Of a stretch of DNA of 64,000 nucleotides, positions 27,186 to 36,652 are shown in pieces. The notes under the pieces were generated by a model. That model saw nothing but the letters and a program-made list of their open reading frames with translations, was not told the DNA's origin and searched no databases. Where the stretch lies: assembly GCF_036676075.1 (NCBI RefSeq), contig NZ_JAKFDQ010000007.1:1178001-1242000 (forward strand). Direction: 5' to 3'. Position 1 is the stretch's first letter, and each line of letters begins with the position of its first letter. A program made the translations under genes and the position numbers. Origin of the DNA: Flavihumibacter sp036676075. GTDB lineage: Bacteria > Bacteroidota > Bacteroidia > Chitinophagales > Chitinophagaceae.

Positions 27186-28366
27186 TGGATCCAGTTTTGC
27201 TTGATGTCTTCAAATTTTACATTAAACGTAACCAGAGCATTCAGGAGAATTGCAAATATCATGATCTGCATTCCAGCCATTATACCGAGACCGCCGGGTA
27301 TAATAAGCCGAAATGTATGCATGGGATCAAGATCACCATAGTTCTGCCTGGCCCATTCAATAACTGCAATAAGAGAGAGTGCAAGGCCAATCAAAAAAAC
27401 AAATCCGCCTATTATAAGTCCTCTTTCAAACCTGAATGCCCTGATCATTTTCTCCTCGAGCATGGAGAGATAATGAAACTGCATTCGATTTCCATAAAAA
27501 CGAAGAAGGAGATAGAACTGAAGGAGTTGTAAACCCAGCAATATAAAAACTGATCCGAAAAAGAAAGTATGTATGTCGAGGTTGATTGAGGCAATAGTAA
27601 TTCTGGAAAAGAGAAGCGCGAAAAATAAAAATATACCTGTCACAAGAAAGAGAAGTCCCGGCATTAGCATGAGCCATTTTGGCGAAAGCATAATTATCTG
27701 CCTGAATTGTCTCCATCCATCCTGCCAGGTTTTGAGGTGTGGGGCTCTGTTTCTGCCATCCTTATAAAGTTTCACAGGAACTTCTGCTATGATCATTTTC
27801 CGATACCCTGCCCTTGCCAGCATTTCTGTGATGAAATCCATACCCCGGGCCTGCATCCCAAGGGAAAGATAGGCGGCACGAGTAATGCCACGGAGCCCGC
27901 AATTAAAGTCGCGAAAAGGAACAGCAAAAGATTTTCTACCCATATAGGAAATAACCGGCGTGCCGAGGTACCGATGCAAAAATGGCATTGCGTCTTTCTC
28001 TACACCCCCAGTGAACCTGTTTCCAACAACGAGGTCGGCGCCTTCCATCAACTTATCATAGAAAGGTTTGCATTCATCGAAATGATAACTATCATCCGAA
28101 TCACCGAAAATTATGTGCGATCCTGATGATGCCATAATACCATAATGTAAAGCAGCGCCATATCCTTTCACCGGAACTTGCAGGCATTTGACACCTTCTT
28201 CGCGGCATATCTCAATAGATCGGTCGGTGCTCCCATTGTCGGCAATGATAATTTCTGATGGTACCGGTAAAGTTGATAAAAATTCCTTAGCTCTTCTAAT
28301 ACAGGTTGCCAGCGTCAATTCTTCGTTCAGGCAGGGCATAACAATGGAAATGGAGACTGGTATCAT
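27182..28366 (-). CDS. GT2 polyprenyl-phosphate sugar synthase-like glycosyltransferase with C-terminal membrane segments
   Basis: 394 residues. GT-A domain: IVMPCLNEELTLATCI, ADNGSTDRSIEI, the metal-binding region FGDSDDSYHFDE, and FRDFNCGLRGI. After about residue 225 there are four hydrophobic segments. The layout is that of dolichyl/undecaprenyl-phosphate glucose or mannose synthases (DPM1/GtrB type), which load a sugar onto a lipid carrier. The usual DxD appears as DSDD. Overlaps both neighbours by 4 bp (ATGA-type coupling). Confidence 0.82.
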   Translation of the reverse strand: MIPVSISIVMPCLNEELTLATCIRRAKEFLSTLPVPSEIIIADNGSTDRSIEICREEGVKCLQVPVKGYGAALHYGIMASSGSHIIFGDSDDSYHFDECKPFYDKLMEGADLVVGNRFTGGVEKDAMPFLHRYLGTPVISYMGRKSFAVPFRDFNCGLRGITRAAYLSLGMQARGMDFITEMLARAGYRKMIIAEVPVKLYKDGRNRAPHLKTWQDGWRQFRQIIMLSPKWLMLMPGLLFLVTGIFLFFALLFSRITIASINLDIHTFFFGSVFILLGLQLLQFYLLLRFYGNRMQFHYLSMLEEKMIRAFRFERGLIIGGFVFLIGLALSLIAVIEWARQNYGDLDPMHTFRLIIPGGLGIMAGMQIMIFAILLNALVTFNVKFEDIKQNWIH

Positions 28367-28719
28367 CTTACCTGTTTTGTTTCCAAAGAATCAGTTGGAT
28401 CAACTTTTGCATTGGCAATAGCCTGGTGCCTGATCAACTCGGTAATATGTTCTTCCAGTTTCCTTATCCTGGCATATAAACGCATAACCACATACCAGAA
28501 TATGAGTATGCATATATAGAAAACAAGGTCTGCCCCTCTTCCCACACCAATTTTGTGGGCTATCTGATTTGTAAGCTCCGGTTGCAGTATTAACAAGATC
28601 GCAACTATACCCATCAGGGTTACCAGAACAACACTAAATACTGCTTTCTTCATACGCTGAAAGAAATATAGTGTAATCATCAGCACACCTGTGATCAACA
28701 AAATCTGGATACCCGTCAT
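28363..28719 (-). CDS. DUF2304 membrane protein
   Basis: 118 residues with three hydrophobic segments (about 1-21, 29-46, 65-82) and a polar C-terminus containing the RIRKLEEHITELIRHQAI coiled region. This is the DUF2304 pattern, commonly found beside DPM1-like GT2 enzymes, where it may be a membrane partner. Overlaps the genes on both sides by 4 bp. Confidence 0.8.
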   Translation of the reverse strand: MTGIQILLITGVLMITLYFFQRMKKAVFSVVLVTLMGIVAILLILQPELTNQIAHKIGVGRGADLVFYICILIFWYVVMRLYARIRKLEEHITELIRHQAIANAKVDPTDSLETKQVR

Positions 28720-29393
28720 CGGAATAGTTTGTGTAAAACTACATCAAATAAGATACGTATGCTGTTGGCGGATGACTGGCCCTTTTTCCTGCTATAGGCT
28801 GAATAGTGTACTGTTACGGGTAACTCCATCCATTTCAGACTATGCCTTTTAATTTCAAGAATAAGCTCGGTAGCGTGTGCCATCCTATTCTCTTTTAATT
28901 GGATCTTGCTGGCCGCCTTTCGGCTTAGCGCACGGATACCATTATGCGCATCACTCATCCATAGTCCGGTTAGCATAAAATGAAATATCCTGGCGAAATG
29001 GATCAGAACTTTTCTTGTGAATGGCATTTGCGGTGCCTCACCGGCAAATCTTGATCCCATCACTACATCTGCCTTCCCTTCCAATACTGCTGACACCAAT
29101 GGTTTAATATCACGGGGATCATGTTGACCATCGGCATCAAAACTTACAATAATATCTGCACCCTTCTGTAATGAATACGATATTCCTGTTTGTAATGCTG
29201 CTCCCTGTCCAAGATTTACCGCATGCCTTATTATATGGCAACCGTGTTGCTGAATAAAGCTGTTAAGCGGGGGATCTGATCCGTCATCTACTATAACCAA
29301 TACGTATTCACCAGCGATTCTTATACCATCGATGACCTCGGACAGCGTTTGCTGTTCGTTATAAGCTGGTATGACGATGAATACCCTATTCAT
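28716..29393 (-). CDS. GT2 family glycosyltransferase (DPM1-like, soluble)
   Basis: 225 residues, a lone GT-A domain: FIVIPAYNEQQTLSEVI, IVDDGSDPP, NLGQGAALQTGI, metal-binding FDADGQHDP and GSRFAGEAP. No membrane helix follows, so it likely needs a partner; the adjacent DUF2304 gene encodes a candidate. Expected to make a polyprenyl-phosphate sugar. Overlaps the upstream gene by 8 bp and the downstream one by 4 bp. Confidence 0.85.
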   Translation of the reverse strand: MNRVFIVIPAYNEQQTLSEVIDGIRIAGEYVLVIVDDGSDPPLNSFIQQHGCHIIRHAVNLGQGAALQTGISYSLQKGADIIVSFDADGQHDPRDIKPLVSAVLEGKADVVMGSRFAGEAPQMPFTRKVLIHFARIFHFMLTGLWMSDAHNGIRALSRKAASKIQLKENRMAHATELILEIKRHSLKWMELPVTVHYSAYSRKKGQSSANSIRILFDVVLHKLFR

Positions 29394-31035
29394 TTACCGC
29401 TGGTTTAAGATGGGTGATAAAATGTACGGTATTAGAAAATGCTTTCCTGGGCTGAAAGCCATAGCGATCAAGGAATGGGGCTAAGGATTTTATATCCCTT
29501 GATGGCAATGATAATACCACAGTTGTTGGCCTTATTAGTTTGATTCTGGAATCTGGTCTCAGGTCGCGAATAAGTCGGAATACTTTAACCTTCTCCTGAG
29601 CGGCAAAGAAGGCATCGCCGTAACCAAGTGAGAACAATACAACATCATTCCCATTAGTGCGTCCCTCGTTCAACAATGCCTTATAAGATGACCATCCAGC
29701 GGCTGCCCCGTCTGGGAAGAAAGGATCTTCTGTTTTAATCAGCGCTGCCCTTTTAGCAACAATATAAACAGTATGCGTTACCTGGAAAGCAAGAGCCGAA
29801 ACAAAGGCAATCTTAAGTACCATCTGCACTCCAGGGCGGTTCCACTGACGCATATAAAGCCTCCAGGCAATGGCAAATAGAATTAGCGTAAGCGGGAAAA
29901 GAAAATAACGATCTTCTATCAGGTATGACCAACCGCCGCCATCTTCAGTACTGAAATCAATACGGATACTCAATATTATCAGTACCACCATAAAGGGGAT
30001 GCATATTAGTCCGGATGAAAGAAAATATTGCTGTTCATTGCTTCTCTGTAACAGAAGGTCGTAAGATCTGGTACGGATTATCCAGGAGATGATCATCAAA
30101 ACAAGAATAATTTCCGAGCTCCTTTTGAGAAAGGAATGAAATAATGAAAAGGCGGTATCAAATAGTATTGAAAACTGCATGCATAAAAATGTTACATGCG
30201 TAATAGCCTGCCAGAATAACGGAACCAGGTTGAATGCTTTAGCCGGGTAAAACCCTTTTTTCCATTCTTCCAGATAAGTAAAAGAACCCGTATTGATCTT
30301 ATTGAAACCAAGATATATTAGAATAGTAAGGCTCACCAATAATGCCATCACAAGGCCCGCCCCAACATACTTATTTTCTTTTTTTCTCCAGCCATTCCAT
30401 ATCAGTAAAACAGGTAAAACAAATAATGAAGTGATGTAGATGTACCTGAAAAGAAATGCAGTGGAAAGAAACACTGCCACAATAATGATATAATGATCAG
30501 TAGGCTGATCGAGCCATTTCATGAAGTAATAGACTGCCCATAGAAGACAGGCTGTTGCAATGATATCTGTGGGAAAGGAATAGTACATGCCTTCATACAC
30601 TTCGGTGGCCTTGAACCAAACAAGCATCATTTGCACCATTCGGGGAAGGCCAATGAATTTTGCCAGCCACCATATTGCTCCGAGGTAAAGAATCACACCG
30701 GTTGTTTCTATTACCATTGAACTGGTTATCAGATCACCGCCCGTAATTTTCAATAATGCGGCAAGAATAATACTGTAAAGTGGTGGCCACTCCAGTAACA
30801 CACGATTCGTTACCTGGTTGATATTATTCAAGTCTACTAACGGTATAGTATAACCATTCCCCTTTGCAAGTTCAAGGGCCGCAACTACCTGCAAGCCACG
30901 GTCACCATCAATATAGAGATAGCTCCTTAGCAGAACTGATTTCAATATAACCGCAAGCAGGAATAAAGTCCACAACAGCCATTTATTATCAAAATATTCC
31001 TGAAACCGCGATGGGGTGTTGATCGAGTTTCTCAT
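29386..31035 (-). CDS. GT-C-fold-like membrane protein (GT39/ArnT-like)
   Basis: 549 residues with about 11-12 hydrophobic segments. Shortly after the first helix comes YLYIDGDRGLQVVAALELAKG, an acidic first-loop motif in the style of GT-C transferases, then WPPLYSIILAALLK. The soluble C-terminus (about 440-549) resembles that of the other GT-C-like protein in layout only. Probable polyprenyl-phosphate-sugar-dependent transferase acting outside the membrane; acceptor unknown. Overlaps the DUF3089 gene by 4 bp. Confidence 0.65.
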   Translation of the reverse strand: MRNSINTPSRFQEYFDNKWLLWTLFLLAVILKSVLLRSYLYIDGDRGLQVVAALELAKGNGYTIPLVDLNNINQVTNRVLLEWPPLYSIILAALLKITGGDLITSSMVIETTGVILYLGAIWWLAKFIGLPRMVQMMLVWFKATEVYEGMYYSFPTDIIATACLLWAVYYFMKWLDQPTDHYIIIVAVFLSTAFLFRYIYITSLFVLPVLLIWNGWRKKENKYVGAGLVMALLVSLTILIYLGFNKINTGSFTYLEEWKKGFYPAKAFNLVPLFWQAITHVTFLCMQFSILFDTAFSLFHSFLKRSSEIILVLMIISWIIRTRSYDLLLQRSNEQQYFLSSGLICIPFMVVLIILSIRIDFSTEDGGGWSYLIEDRYFLFPLTLILFAIAWRLYMRQWNRPGVQMVLKIAFVSALAFQVTHTVYIVAKRAALIKTEDPFFPDGAAAGWSSYKALLNEGRTNGNDVVLFSLGYGDAFFAAQEKVKVFRLIRDLRPDSRIKLIRPTTVVLSLPSRDIKSLAPFLDRYGFQPRKAFSNTVHFITHLKPAVNE

Positions 31036-32090
31036 CTTTCAGTGATGCGTTTTTTAAATGCGTCCACCCGCTGATCAACATTGGTGCGGATATTCATATA
31101 GAACAGGTTAATATCCCCCACATGATAATTTTTCCTGCGGAATAAGCGACTTCCCGGAAAATCAGGCCAGCTCACCCAGAGCAGGTCTTTATAGATCTGT
31201 GCATCATTAACCCGGGGGAAGATTTCATTAAACTTATACAACACAGCTCCACGGTGCAAGGTATCAGGCGCATAGGCGGTGTCGGTAGTCCAGGTAAGAG
31301 GATTGGTTACCACTGACTGCCTTGCCGCGGCTGCATATTCGGGTTCATAGCCCCTTCGGAAGGTACGCCAGGATACAAAACATCCCGTTTCAATTGAATC
31401 GGCACAGGGCTTTAACTCACTGAAATAACCGGGCTCAACCTGGATGCCAATGATATAAGCTGCTACCAATTGATGCCTGAGCGCTTGCCCTTCAAAAAAC
31501 TCCTTCAGCAATCGCTTTGTATGGGTGGTACCCTGACTATGAGATGCTATGATCAGGGGTTTCCCTTTATTCTCAAACTTCAGGTAATACTCAAATGCCT
31601 TCTTCACATCCTCATATGCCAGCTCAAGAGCCTTGCGCGCATGGACGGTATCTTTTGTATAGTAACTGAATATATGTGCCTGGCGATAGCGGGGTGCATA
31701 AACATTGTATCGGTTAAAGACCGATGCCTGGTAAAGAATACTGCTCCTGTCAGTTTTTTTATTCAATTCAACATCAGCAATATTTGCGTTCCACGCAATT
31801 ACTTTCTTATCGCTATAGGAGGTAGGATGCACAAAAAAAACATCCACAGTAGTATCACGATTAAAACGATCCTGTAAGGGCTGCGGTACACTATCTGAAT
31901 GGTCGGTCTTGGAGGGGTGGGCAGCCCATGAATCAAGATTGCTGTAATTTACTTCCGACCGGGTTTCTGCGGGTTCGGATTTTGCAACTTTAAATCTTGG
32001 TGAGCAGCCATTCAGCAATAGTATGGCCGCAACTACTTTGCCTGTATTTAAAAAGGATTTAACTATTTTCACTCCCCAAAATAAGCACAT
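31032..32090 (-). CDS. DUF3089 alpha/beta-hydrolase-like lipoprotein
   Basis: 352 residues with a lipoprotein signal ending AAILLLNGC, cysteine near residue 29. DUF3089 features: VDVFFVHPTSYSDKKV, NRYNVYAPRYRQ, the nucleophile elbow IIASHSQGTTH, and CFVSWRTFRRGY. Members look like lipases/esterases but have no proven substrate. It heads the glycosyltransferase operon, so it may act on the same product (inference). A GTG at 32072 is an alternative start. Only 17 bp separate its start from the divergent oxygenase gene. Confidence 0.78.
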   Translation of the reverse strand: MCLFWGVKIVKSFLNTGKVVAAILLLNGCSPRFKVAKSEPAETRSEVNYSNLDSWAAHPSKTDHSDSVPQPLQDRFNRDTTVDVFFVHPTSYSDKKVIAWNANIADVELNKKTDRSSILYQASVFNRYNVYAPRYRQAHIFSYYTKDTVHARKALELAYEDVKKAFEYYLKFENKGKPLIIASHSQGTTHTKRLLKEFFEGQALRHQLVAAYIIGIQVEPGYFSELKPCADSIETGCFVSWRTFRRGYEPEYAAAARQSVVTNPLTWTTDTAYAPDTLHRGAVLYKFNEIFPRVNDAQIYKDLLWVSWPDFPGSRLFRRKNYHVGDINLFYMNIRTNVDQRVDAFKKRITER

Positions 32091-32107
32091 TTCTAACCGT
32101 AAAAACG

Positions 32108-33058
32108 ATGCATATGGCCATTCCTGTTGTAAACCTCGCTGATTTCCTCAGCGGCGACCCTCAATTAAAGCAGCAATTTGTTCAGCAATTGGGCAAAGCT
32201 TACGAAGAAGTTGGTTTTGTAGCAGTGAAGAACCATGGCATCCCTGATGACCTTATCGCTGAAATGTATAAACAGGTTCAACAGTTCTTTTCACTTCCTA
32301 TCGATAGGAAAAAACAATATGAGATCCCGGAATTGGCCGGACAAAGAGGCTATACCTCTTTTGGCAGGGAGCATGCAAAGGGTAGTGATGCGCCTGATCT
32401 GAAAGAGTTCTACCAGCATGGTCAAACCGTGCCTGACGATGATCCGGTTAAGGCAGAATACCCCGATAATGTTCTTATAGATGAGGTTCCAGGCTTTTCA
32501 GAAACCTTCAATAAGGCTTACCGGGCATTCGAAAAATCAGGAAAGGCATTACTTCAGGCAATTGCTCTCTATCTTGGACTGGATGAGCATTATTTTGATG
32601 ACCATATTCATAATGGAAATTCCATCCTCCGGGCCATCCACTATCCCCCAATACTTAATGAACCCAAATCAGCCATTCGCGCAGAACAACATGAGGACAT
32701 AAATCTTATAACCTTACTGGTTGGTGCCAGCGCTGATGGACTTCAGATCCTGACCAAGCAAAATGAATGGGTGGGAGTAACTTCATTACCTGAACAGATA
32801 GTAGTAAACGTGGGGGATATGTTACAGCGTCTCACTAATAACCGCCTTCGTTCCACAACTCACCGTGTGGTAAACCCGCCACGTGAATTCTGGCATACGA
32901 GCCGATTCTCCATACCCTTCTTTCTTCATCCAAAAAGCAAAATGAGCCTCGCCTGCCTCGAAGGGTGCATAGGCGAGGATCACCCAAAAGCTTATCCTGA
33001 TGCTACAGCCGGTGAATATCTAGATGAAAGATTACGTGAGATAGGATTGAAAAAATAA
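32108..33058 (+). CDS. Isopenicillin-N-synthase-like 2OG-Fe(II) dioxygenase
   Basis: 316 residues. N-terminal DIOX_N pattern (VNLADFLSG, GFVAVKNHGIP) and C-terminal oxygenase core with iron ligands H195 and D197 (EQHEDIN) and H252 (STTHRVV), plus R266 in RFSIPFF for the co-substrate carboxylate. The family oxidises many small molecules; the substrate is unknown. The Arg and following Ser fit 2-oxoglutarate use. ATG 32114 is an alternative start two codons in. Confidence 0.88.
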   Translation: MHMAIPVVNLADFLSGDPQLKQQFVQQLGKAYEEVGFVAVKNHGIPDDLIAEMYKQVQQFFSLPIDRKKQYEIPELAGQRGYTSFGREHAKGSDAPDLKEFYQHGQTVPDDDPVKAEYPDNVLIDEVPGFSETFNKAYRAFEKSGKALLQAIALYLGLDEHYFDDHIHNGNSILRAIHYPPILNEPKSAIRAEQHEDINLITLLVGASADGLQILTKQNEWVGVTSLPEQIVVNVGDMLQRLTNNRLRSTTHRVVNPPREFWHTSRFSIPFFLHPKSKMSLACLEGCIGEDHPKAYPDATAGEYLDERLREIGLKK

Positions 33059-33098
33059 CAGTTTTCTTCGTAATTTCTTCGGCTAAACCTTTACCATC

Positions 33099-36000
33099 AT
33101 GTTCAGCCGGAAGAACCTTGCAGTCATTGGCCTGTTATCGGGGTCGCTTTTAAGCGCACCCGCTATATTTTCACAAACGAATAGCCAGTTGTATCAGCAG
33201 CATGTTCAGATTGCAGATACCACCAAAAAAGACACTGCAAAGTATTCGTCATTTAAGGGATTGCCTCTAAAAGCATCGAGGAAAATCAGGCTTAATACAA
33301 CTGAAGGAACATGGATGTCGCTGGATGTTAGTCCAGATGGAAAATCAATAGTTTTCGACCTCCTCGGCGATCTCTATACCATTCCTATCACCGGCGGGAA
33401 AGCCACCGCCATTACCAAAGGCATGGCCTTTGATACACATCCGCGTTACAGTCCGGATGGACAAAAAATCCTCTTTACCTCCGACCGCAATGGTGGCGAA
33501 AATGTATGGTGGATAGATCCATCCAGGGAAGATACCATGCAGCTTACCAAGGATATGAACATGAATATCCCAAGTGCCGCCTGGACGCCGGATGGAGAGT
33601 ATATCATTTATGCGAAAGGCAGAATGAATGTGCAGCTATTCATGGTTCACAAAGATGGCGGGGCAGGAGTTCAGCTGATCGATGCACCACCAACACTGAA
33701 AACAATTGATCCGGCGGTGAGTGCCGACGGTCGTTACATATATTTTTCCCGACGTAATGGTGCCTGGACCTATAATGCGCCGATGCCTCAATACCAGTTG
33801 GGTGTTTATGACCGCAATACCGCAAAAGTCAATACCCTAACCTCAAGGTATGGGTCGGCATTTACCCCTGTTCTCTCAAAAGATGGAAAGTGGATGGTAT
33901 ATGGAAGTCGTTATGAAGACAAGACCGGTCTTGTATTAAGAGATCTTAAATCAGGTGATGAAAAATGGCTTGCCTACCCGGTGCAGCGGGATGACCAGGA
34001 ATCAATTGCCACCATGGGCGTTATGCCCGGAATGGCCTTTACGCCAGACAGTAAATCATTGATCGCATCATTCGGCGGAAAGATCCAGCGGATTGCAATA
34101 GAAGGGGGAACAATTACCGAAATCCCATTTGTGGTTGACACAGAGCTTGAATTGGGGGCGCAACTTGACTTTCAATATCCGATCTCAGATAGTTCGCATG
34201 CTCAGGTAACCCAGATACGTGATGCCGTTCCATCTCCCGATGGAAAGAAACTGGCATTCACCGCACTCAACCGGCTCTATATAATGGATTATCCAAATGG
34301 CAATCCTAAACGTATCACCAGTAATAATTTCACAGAAGCACAACCCAGATGGTCGCCTGATGGCAAAAGCATTGTATTCAGTAGCTGGACACCCGATGGC
34401 GGTCACATATTTAAAGTTCCTCTGACAGTAAAAGCTGGCATTCAACAACTTACAAAGCAACCCGGAATGTACCAGTTTGTCCGATTCAACCACTCGGGCG
34501 ACAGAATAGTATTCCTTCGCAGCAGCGCAGAGAGCTATAAACAATCCATCTCACCATTCTATAATGGTGCTGAGGATGATCTCTGCTGGATACCGGCAAA
34601 TGGTGGCGAATTAACTGTAATTGACAAGGCCGCCGGGCGATATAATCCACATTTTGTAAAAGGGGATAATCGTATCTATTTAAACCAGGGTGGACAGCTC
34701 TTATCTATACAGTGGGATGGATCAGATGAAAAGATCCATGCAAAAATTACCGGCATCACTACGTATGGAATGAGTGAATTCCAGAATGGTTTGCCGGTGC
34801 TGGATAAATGTATTCTTACAGAAGCGGCGGCTGAAGCCATGGAGCTTACCATGCCTTCCAGTGCAGCGTTTATTGAGATGGCGCCTGCCGGGGCACAGGC
34901 ATATGCCAAGATAAACAACGAACTCTACCTTGTGAATATTCCCCAAACTGGTAAGACGGTTACTATCAATGTAGCAGATCCTGCCAATGCACAATTTCCG
35001 GCAAAGAAATTAACGACAATAGGAGGTGAATTTGCTACCTGGTCGGCCAATGGCAAAAAAATACACTGGAGCCTTGGCAGCACCCATTTCGTTTATGATA
35101 CAGATAAAGCGCAATTTTTTGAGGACAGTGTAAAAGCATTTAAAAAGTCGGAGGCCAAACGAATTTCCGACTCTCTCGAAAGGGCAAAAAAAGACACATC
35201 AAATCTCAAGACAGCGCTTGCTAAAAATGTGCAGCCAAAATTGTTGGATAGTAGCCTGGTAAAGAAGGATACCCTGGGGCCGGTTGCTGATAGTATGATG
35301 TCAAAGAAAAAGGAAGAAGCTTCTTACAAGCCGGAGGAAACAGCCATCACGGTGTTTTTTGAACGTGATATGCCCGGTGGGGCCATACTATTGAAAAACG
35401 CCCGTATTATTTCAATGAAAGGAGATGAGATCATTGAAGGTGGAGATGTTCTGGTGGTGAACAACCGCATCAAAGCTGTTGGAAAAACCGGAACATTGGA
35501 ATTGCCTGGTGGATTGAAAGAAGTGGATTGCAGCGGAAAAACTATTGTGCCTGGTTTTGTTGACACGCATGCACATATGTGGCCCAACTGGAGTATCCAT
35601 AAGAACCAGATCTGGATATATGCGGCCAACCTGGCTTATGGAGTAACCACAACTATGGATCCGCAAACAAGCACCAGTGATGTACTTACTTACAGCGATA
35701 TGGTTGAAGCCGGTTCAATGATCGGCCCAAGGGTTTATTCTACGGGTCCGGGGGTAGGCTTCTGGTCTTATAATGTAAAAGATTCGGCCCAGGCTGAAAG
35801 CATCCTGCAGCAGTACAGTAAATACTATCATACCAAATACATCAAGATGTATTTAACAGGTAACCGCCAGCAGCGACAGTGGATCATCATGGCTGCTAAA
35901 AACCAACGGCTGCATCCAACAACGGAAGGTGGACTCAACTACAAACTCAACATGACCAACCTGCTTGACGGATATCCCGGCCATGAACATGCTATTCCTG

Positions 36001-36635
36001 TTTACCCGCTTTACAAAGATGTAACGGGTACAATTGCGAAGGCGCAGATGGCTGTTACTCCTACGCTACTGGTTTCCTATGGAGGGCCTTTTGCTGAAAA
36101 TTATTATTTCCAGACTGAGAACCCTTACCACGAAAAAAAGATGCAGCATTTCATGCCCTATGAAGAACTCGCCGGCAAAACGCGTCGGGTACAGGGTTGG
36201 TTTATGCCGGAAGAACATGTGTTTCCAAAACATGCCCGGAATATGAAGGCGATGGTGGAACAGGGAGCACTGGCAGGAATCGGCAGCCATGGTGAATTCC
36301 AGGGACTGGGTTACCACTGGGAACTCTGGGCTATGCAAAGCGGAGGGATGAAAAATCACGATGCCTTAAAAACGGCAACGATCCTGGGAGCAAAAACACT
36401 GGGTCTGGACGACAATCTAGGTTCTATTGAACCCGGAAAACTTGCCGACCTGGTTATCCTTGATAAAAATCCGCTTGACAATATCCGCCATTCAAATTCA
36501 GTAAAATATGTAATGAAAAATGGCCGCCTCTATGATGGAAATACAGCAGACGAAATTATGCCGGCCCAACGTAAGTTAGACCGGCGTGAGTTTGATTATT
36601 CAAAGCCTGTAAGCAATACCGGAATAAACGAATAG
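33099..36635 (+). CDS. TolB-like beta-propeller / amidohydrolase fusion, secreted
   Basis: 1178 residues with signal peptide ending AIFSQ. Residues ~65-690 carry repeated propeller strands such as YSPDGQKILFTSDR, WTPDGEYIIYAKG and WSPDGKSIVFSSW. A charged linker (~695-755) leads to an amidohydrolase domain with the HxH site at 823-825 (VDTHAHMW) and the closing EPGKLADLVILDKNP. The usual metal-ligand aspartate motif (GTD) is replaced by GSHGEFQG near 1061. Probably an exported hydrolase for peptides or cyclic amides (inference). Such fusions are common in Bacteroidota. Confidence 0.88.
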   Translation: MFSRKNLAVIGLLSGSLLSAPAIFSQTNSQLYQQHVQIADTTKKDTAKYSSFKGLPLKASRKIRLNTTEGTWMSLDVSPDGKSIVFDLLGDLYTIPITGGKATAITKGMAFDTHPRYSPDGQKILFTSDRNGGENVWWIDPSREDTMQLTKDMNMNIPSAAWTPDGEYIIYAKGRMNVQLFMVHKDGGAGVQLIDAPPTLKTIDPAVSADGRYIYFSRRNGAWTYNAPMPQYQLGVYDRNTAKVNTLTSRYGSAFTPVLSKDGKWMVYGSRYEDKTGLVLRDLKSGDEKWLAYPVQRDDQESIATMGVMPGMAFTPDSKSLIASFGGKIQRIAIEGGTITEIPFVVDTELELGAQLDFQYPISDSSHAQVTQIRDAVPSPDGKKLAFTALNRLYIMDYPNGNPKRITSNNFTEAQPRWSPDGKSIVFSSWTPDGGHIFKVPLTVKAGIQQLTKQPGMYQFVRFNHSGDRIVFLRSSAESYKQSISPFYNGAEDDLCWIPANGGELTVIDKAAGRYNPHFVKGDNRIYLNQGGQLLSIQWDGSDEKIHAKITGITTYGMSEFQNGLPVLDKCILTEAAAEAMELTMPSSAAFIEMAPAGAQAYAKINNELYLVNIPQTGKTVTINVADPANAQFPAKKLTTIGGEFATWSANGKKIHWSLGSTHFVYDTDKAQFFEDSVKAFKKSEAKRISDSLERAKKDTSNLKTALAKNVQPKLLDSSLVKKDTLGPVADSMMSKKKEEASYKPEETAITVFFERDMPGGAILLKNARIISMKGDEIIEGGDVLVVNNRIKAVGKTGTLELPGGLKEVDCSGKTIVPGFVDTHAHMWPNWSIHKNQIWIYAANLAYGVTTTMDPQTSTSDVLTYSDMVEAGSMIGPRVYSTGPGVGFWSYNVKDSAQAESILQQYSKYYHTKYIKMYLTGNRQQRQWIIMAAKNQRLHPTTEGGLNYKLNMTNLLDGYPGHEHAIPVYPLYKDVTGTIAKAQMAVTPTLLVSYGGPFAENYYFQTENPYHEKKMQHFMPYEELAGKTRRVQGWFMPEEHVFPKHARNMKAMVEQGALAGIGSHGEFQGLGYHWELWAMQSGGMKNHDALKTATILGAKTLGLDDNLGSIEPGKLADLVILDKNPLDNIRHSNSVKYVMKNGRLYDGNTADEIMPAQRKLDRREFDYSKPVSNTGINE

Positions 36636-36652
36636 CCTATTGCGATCCTGAA

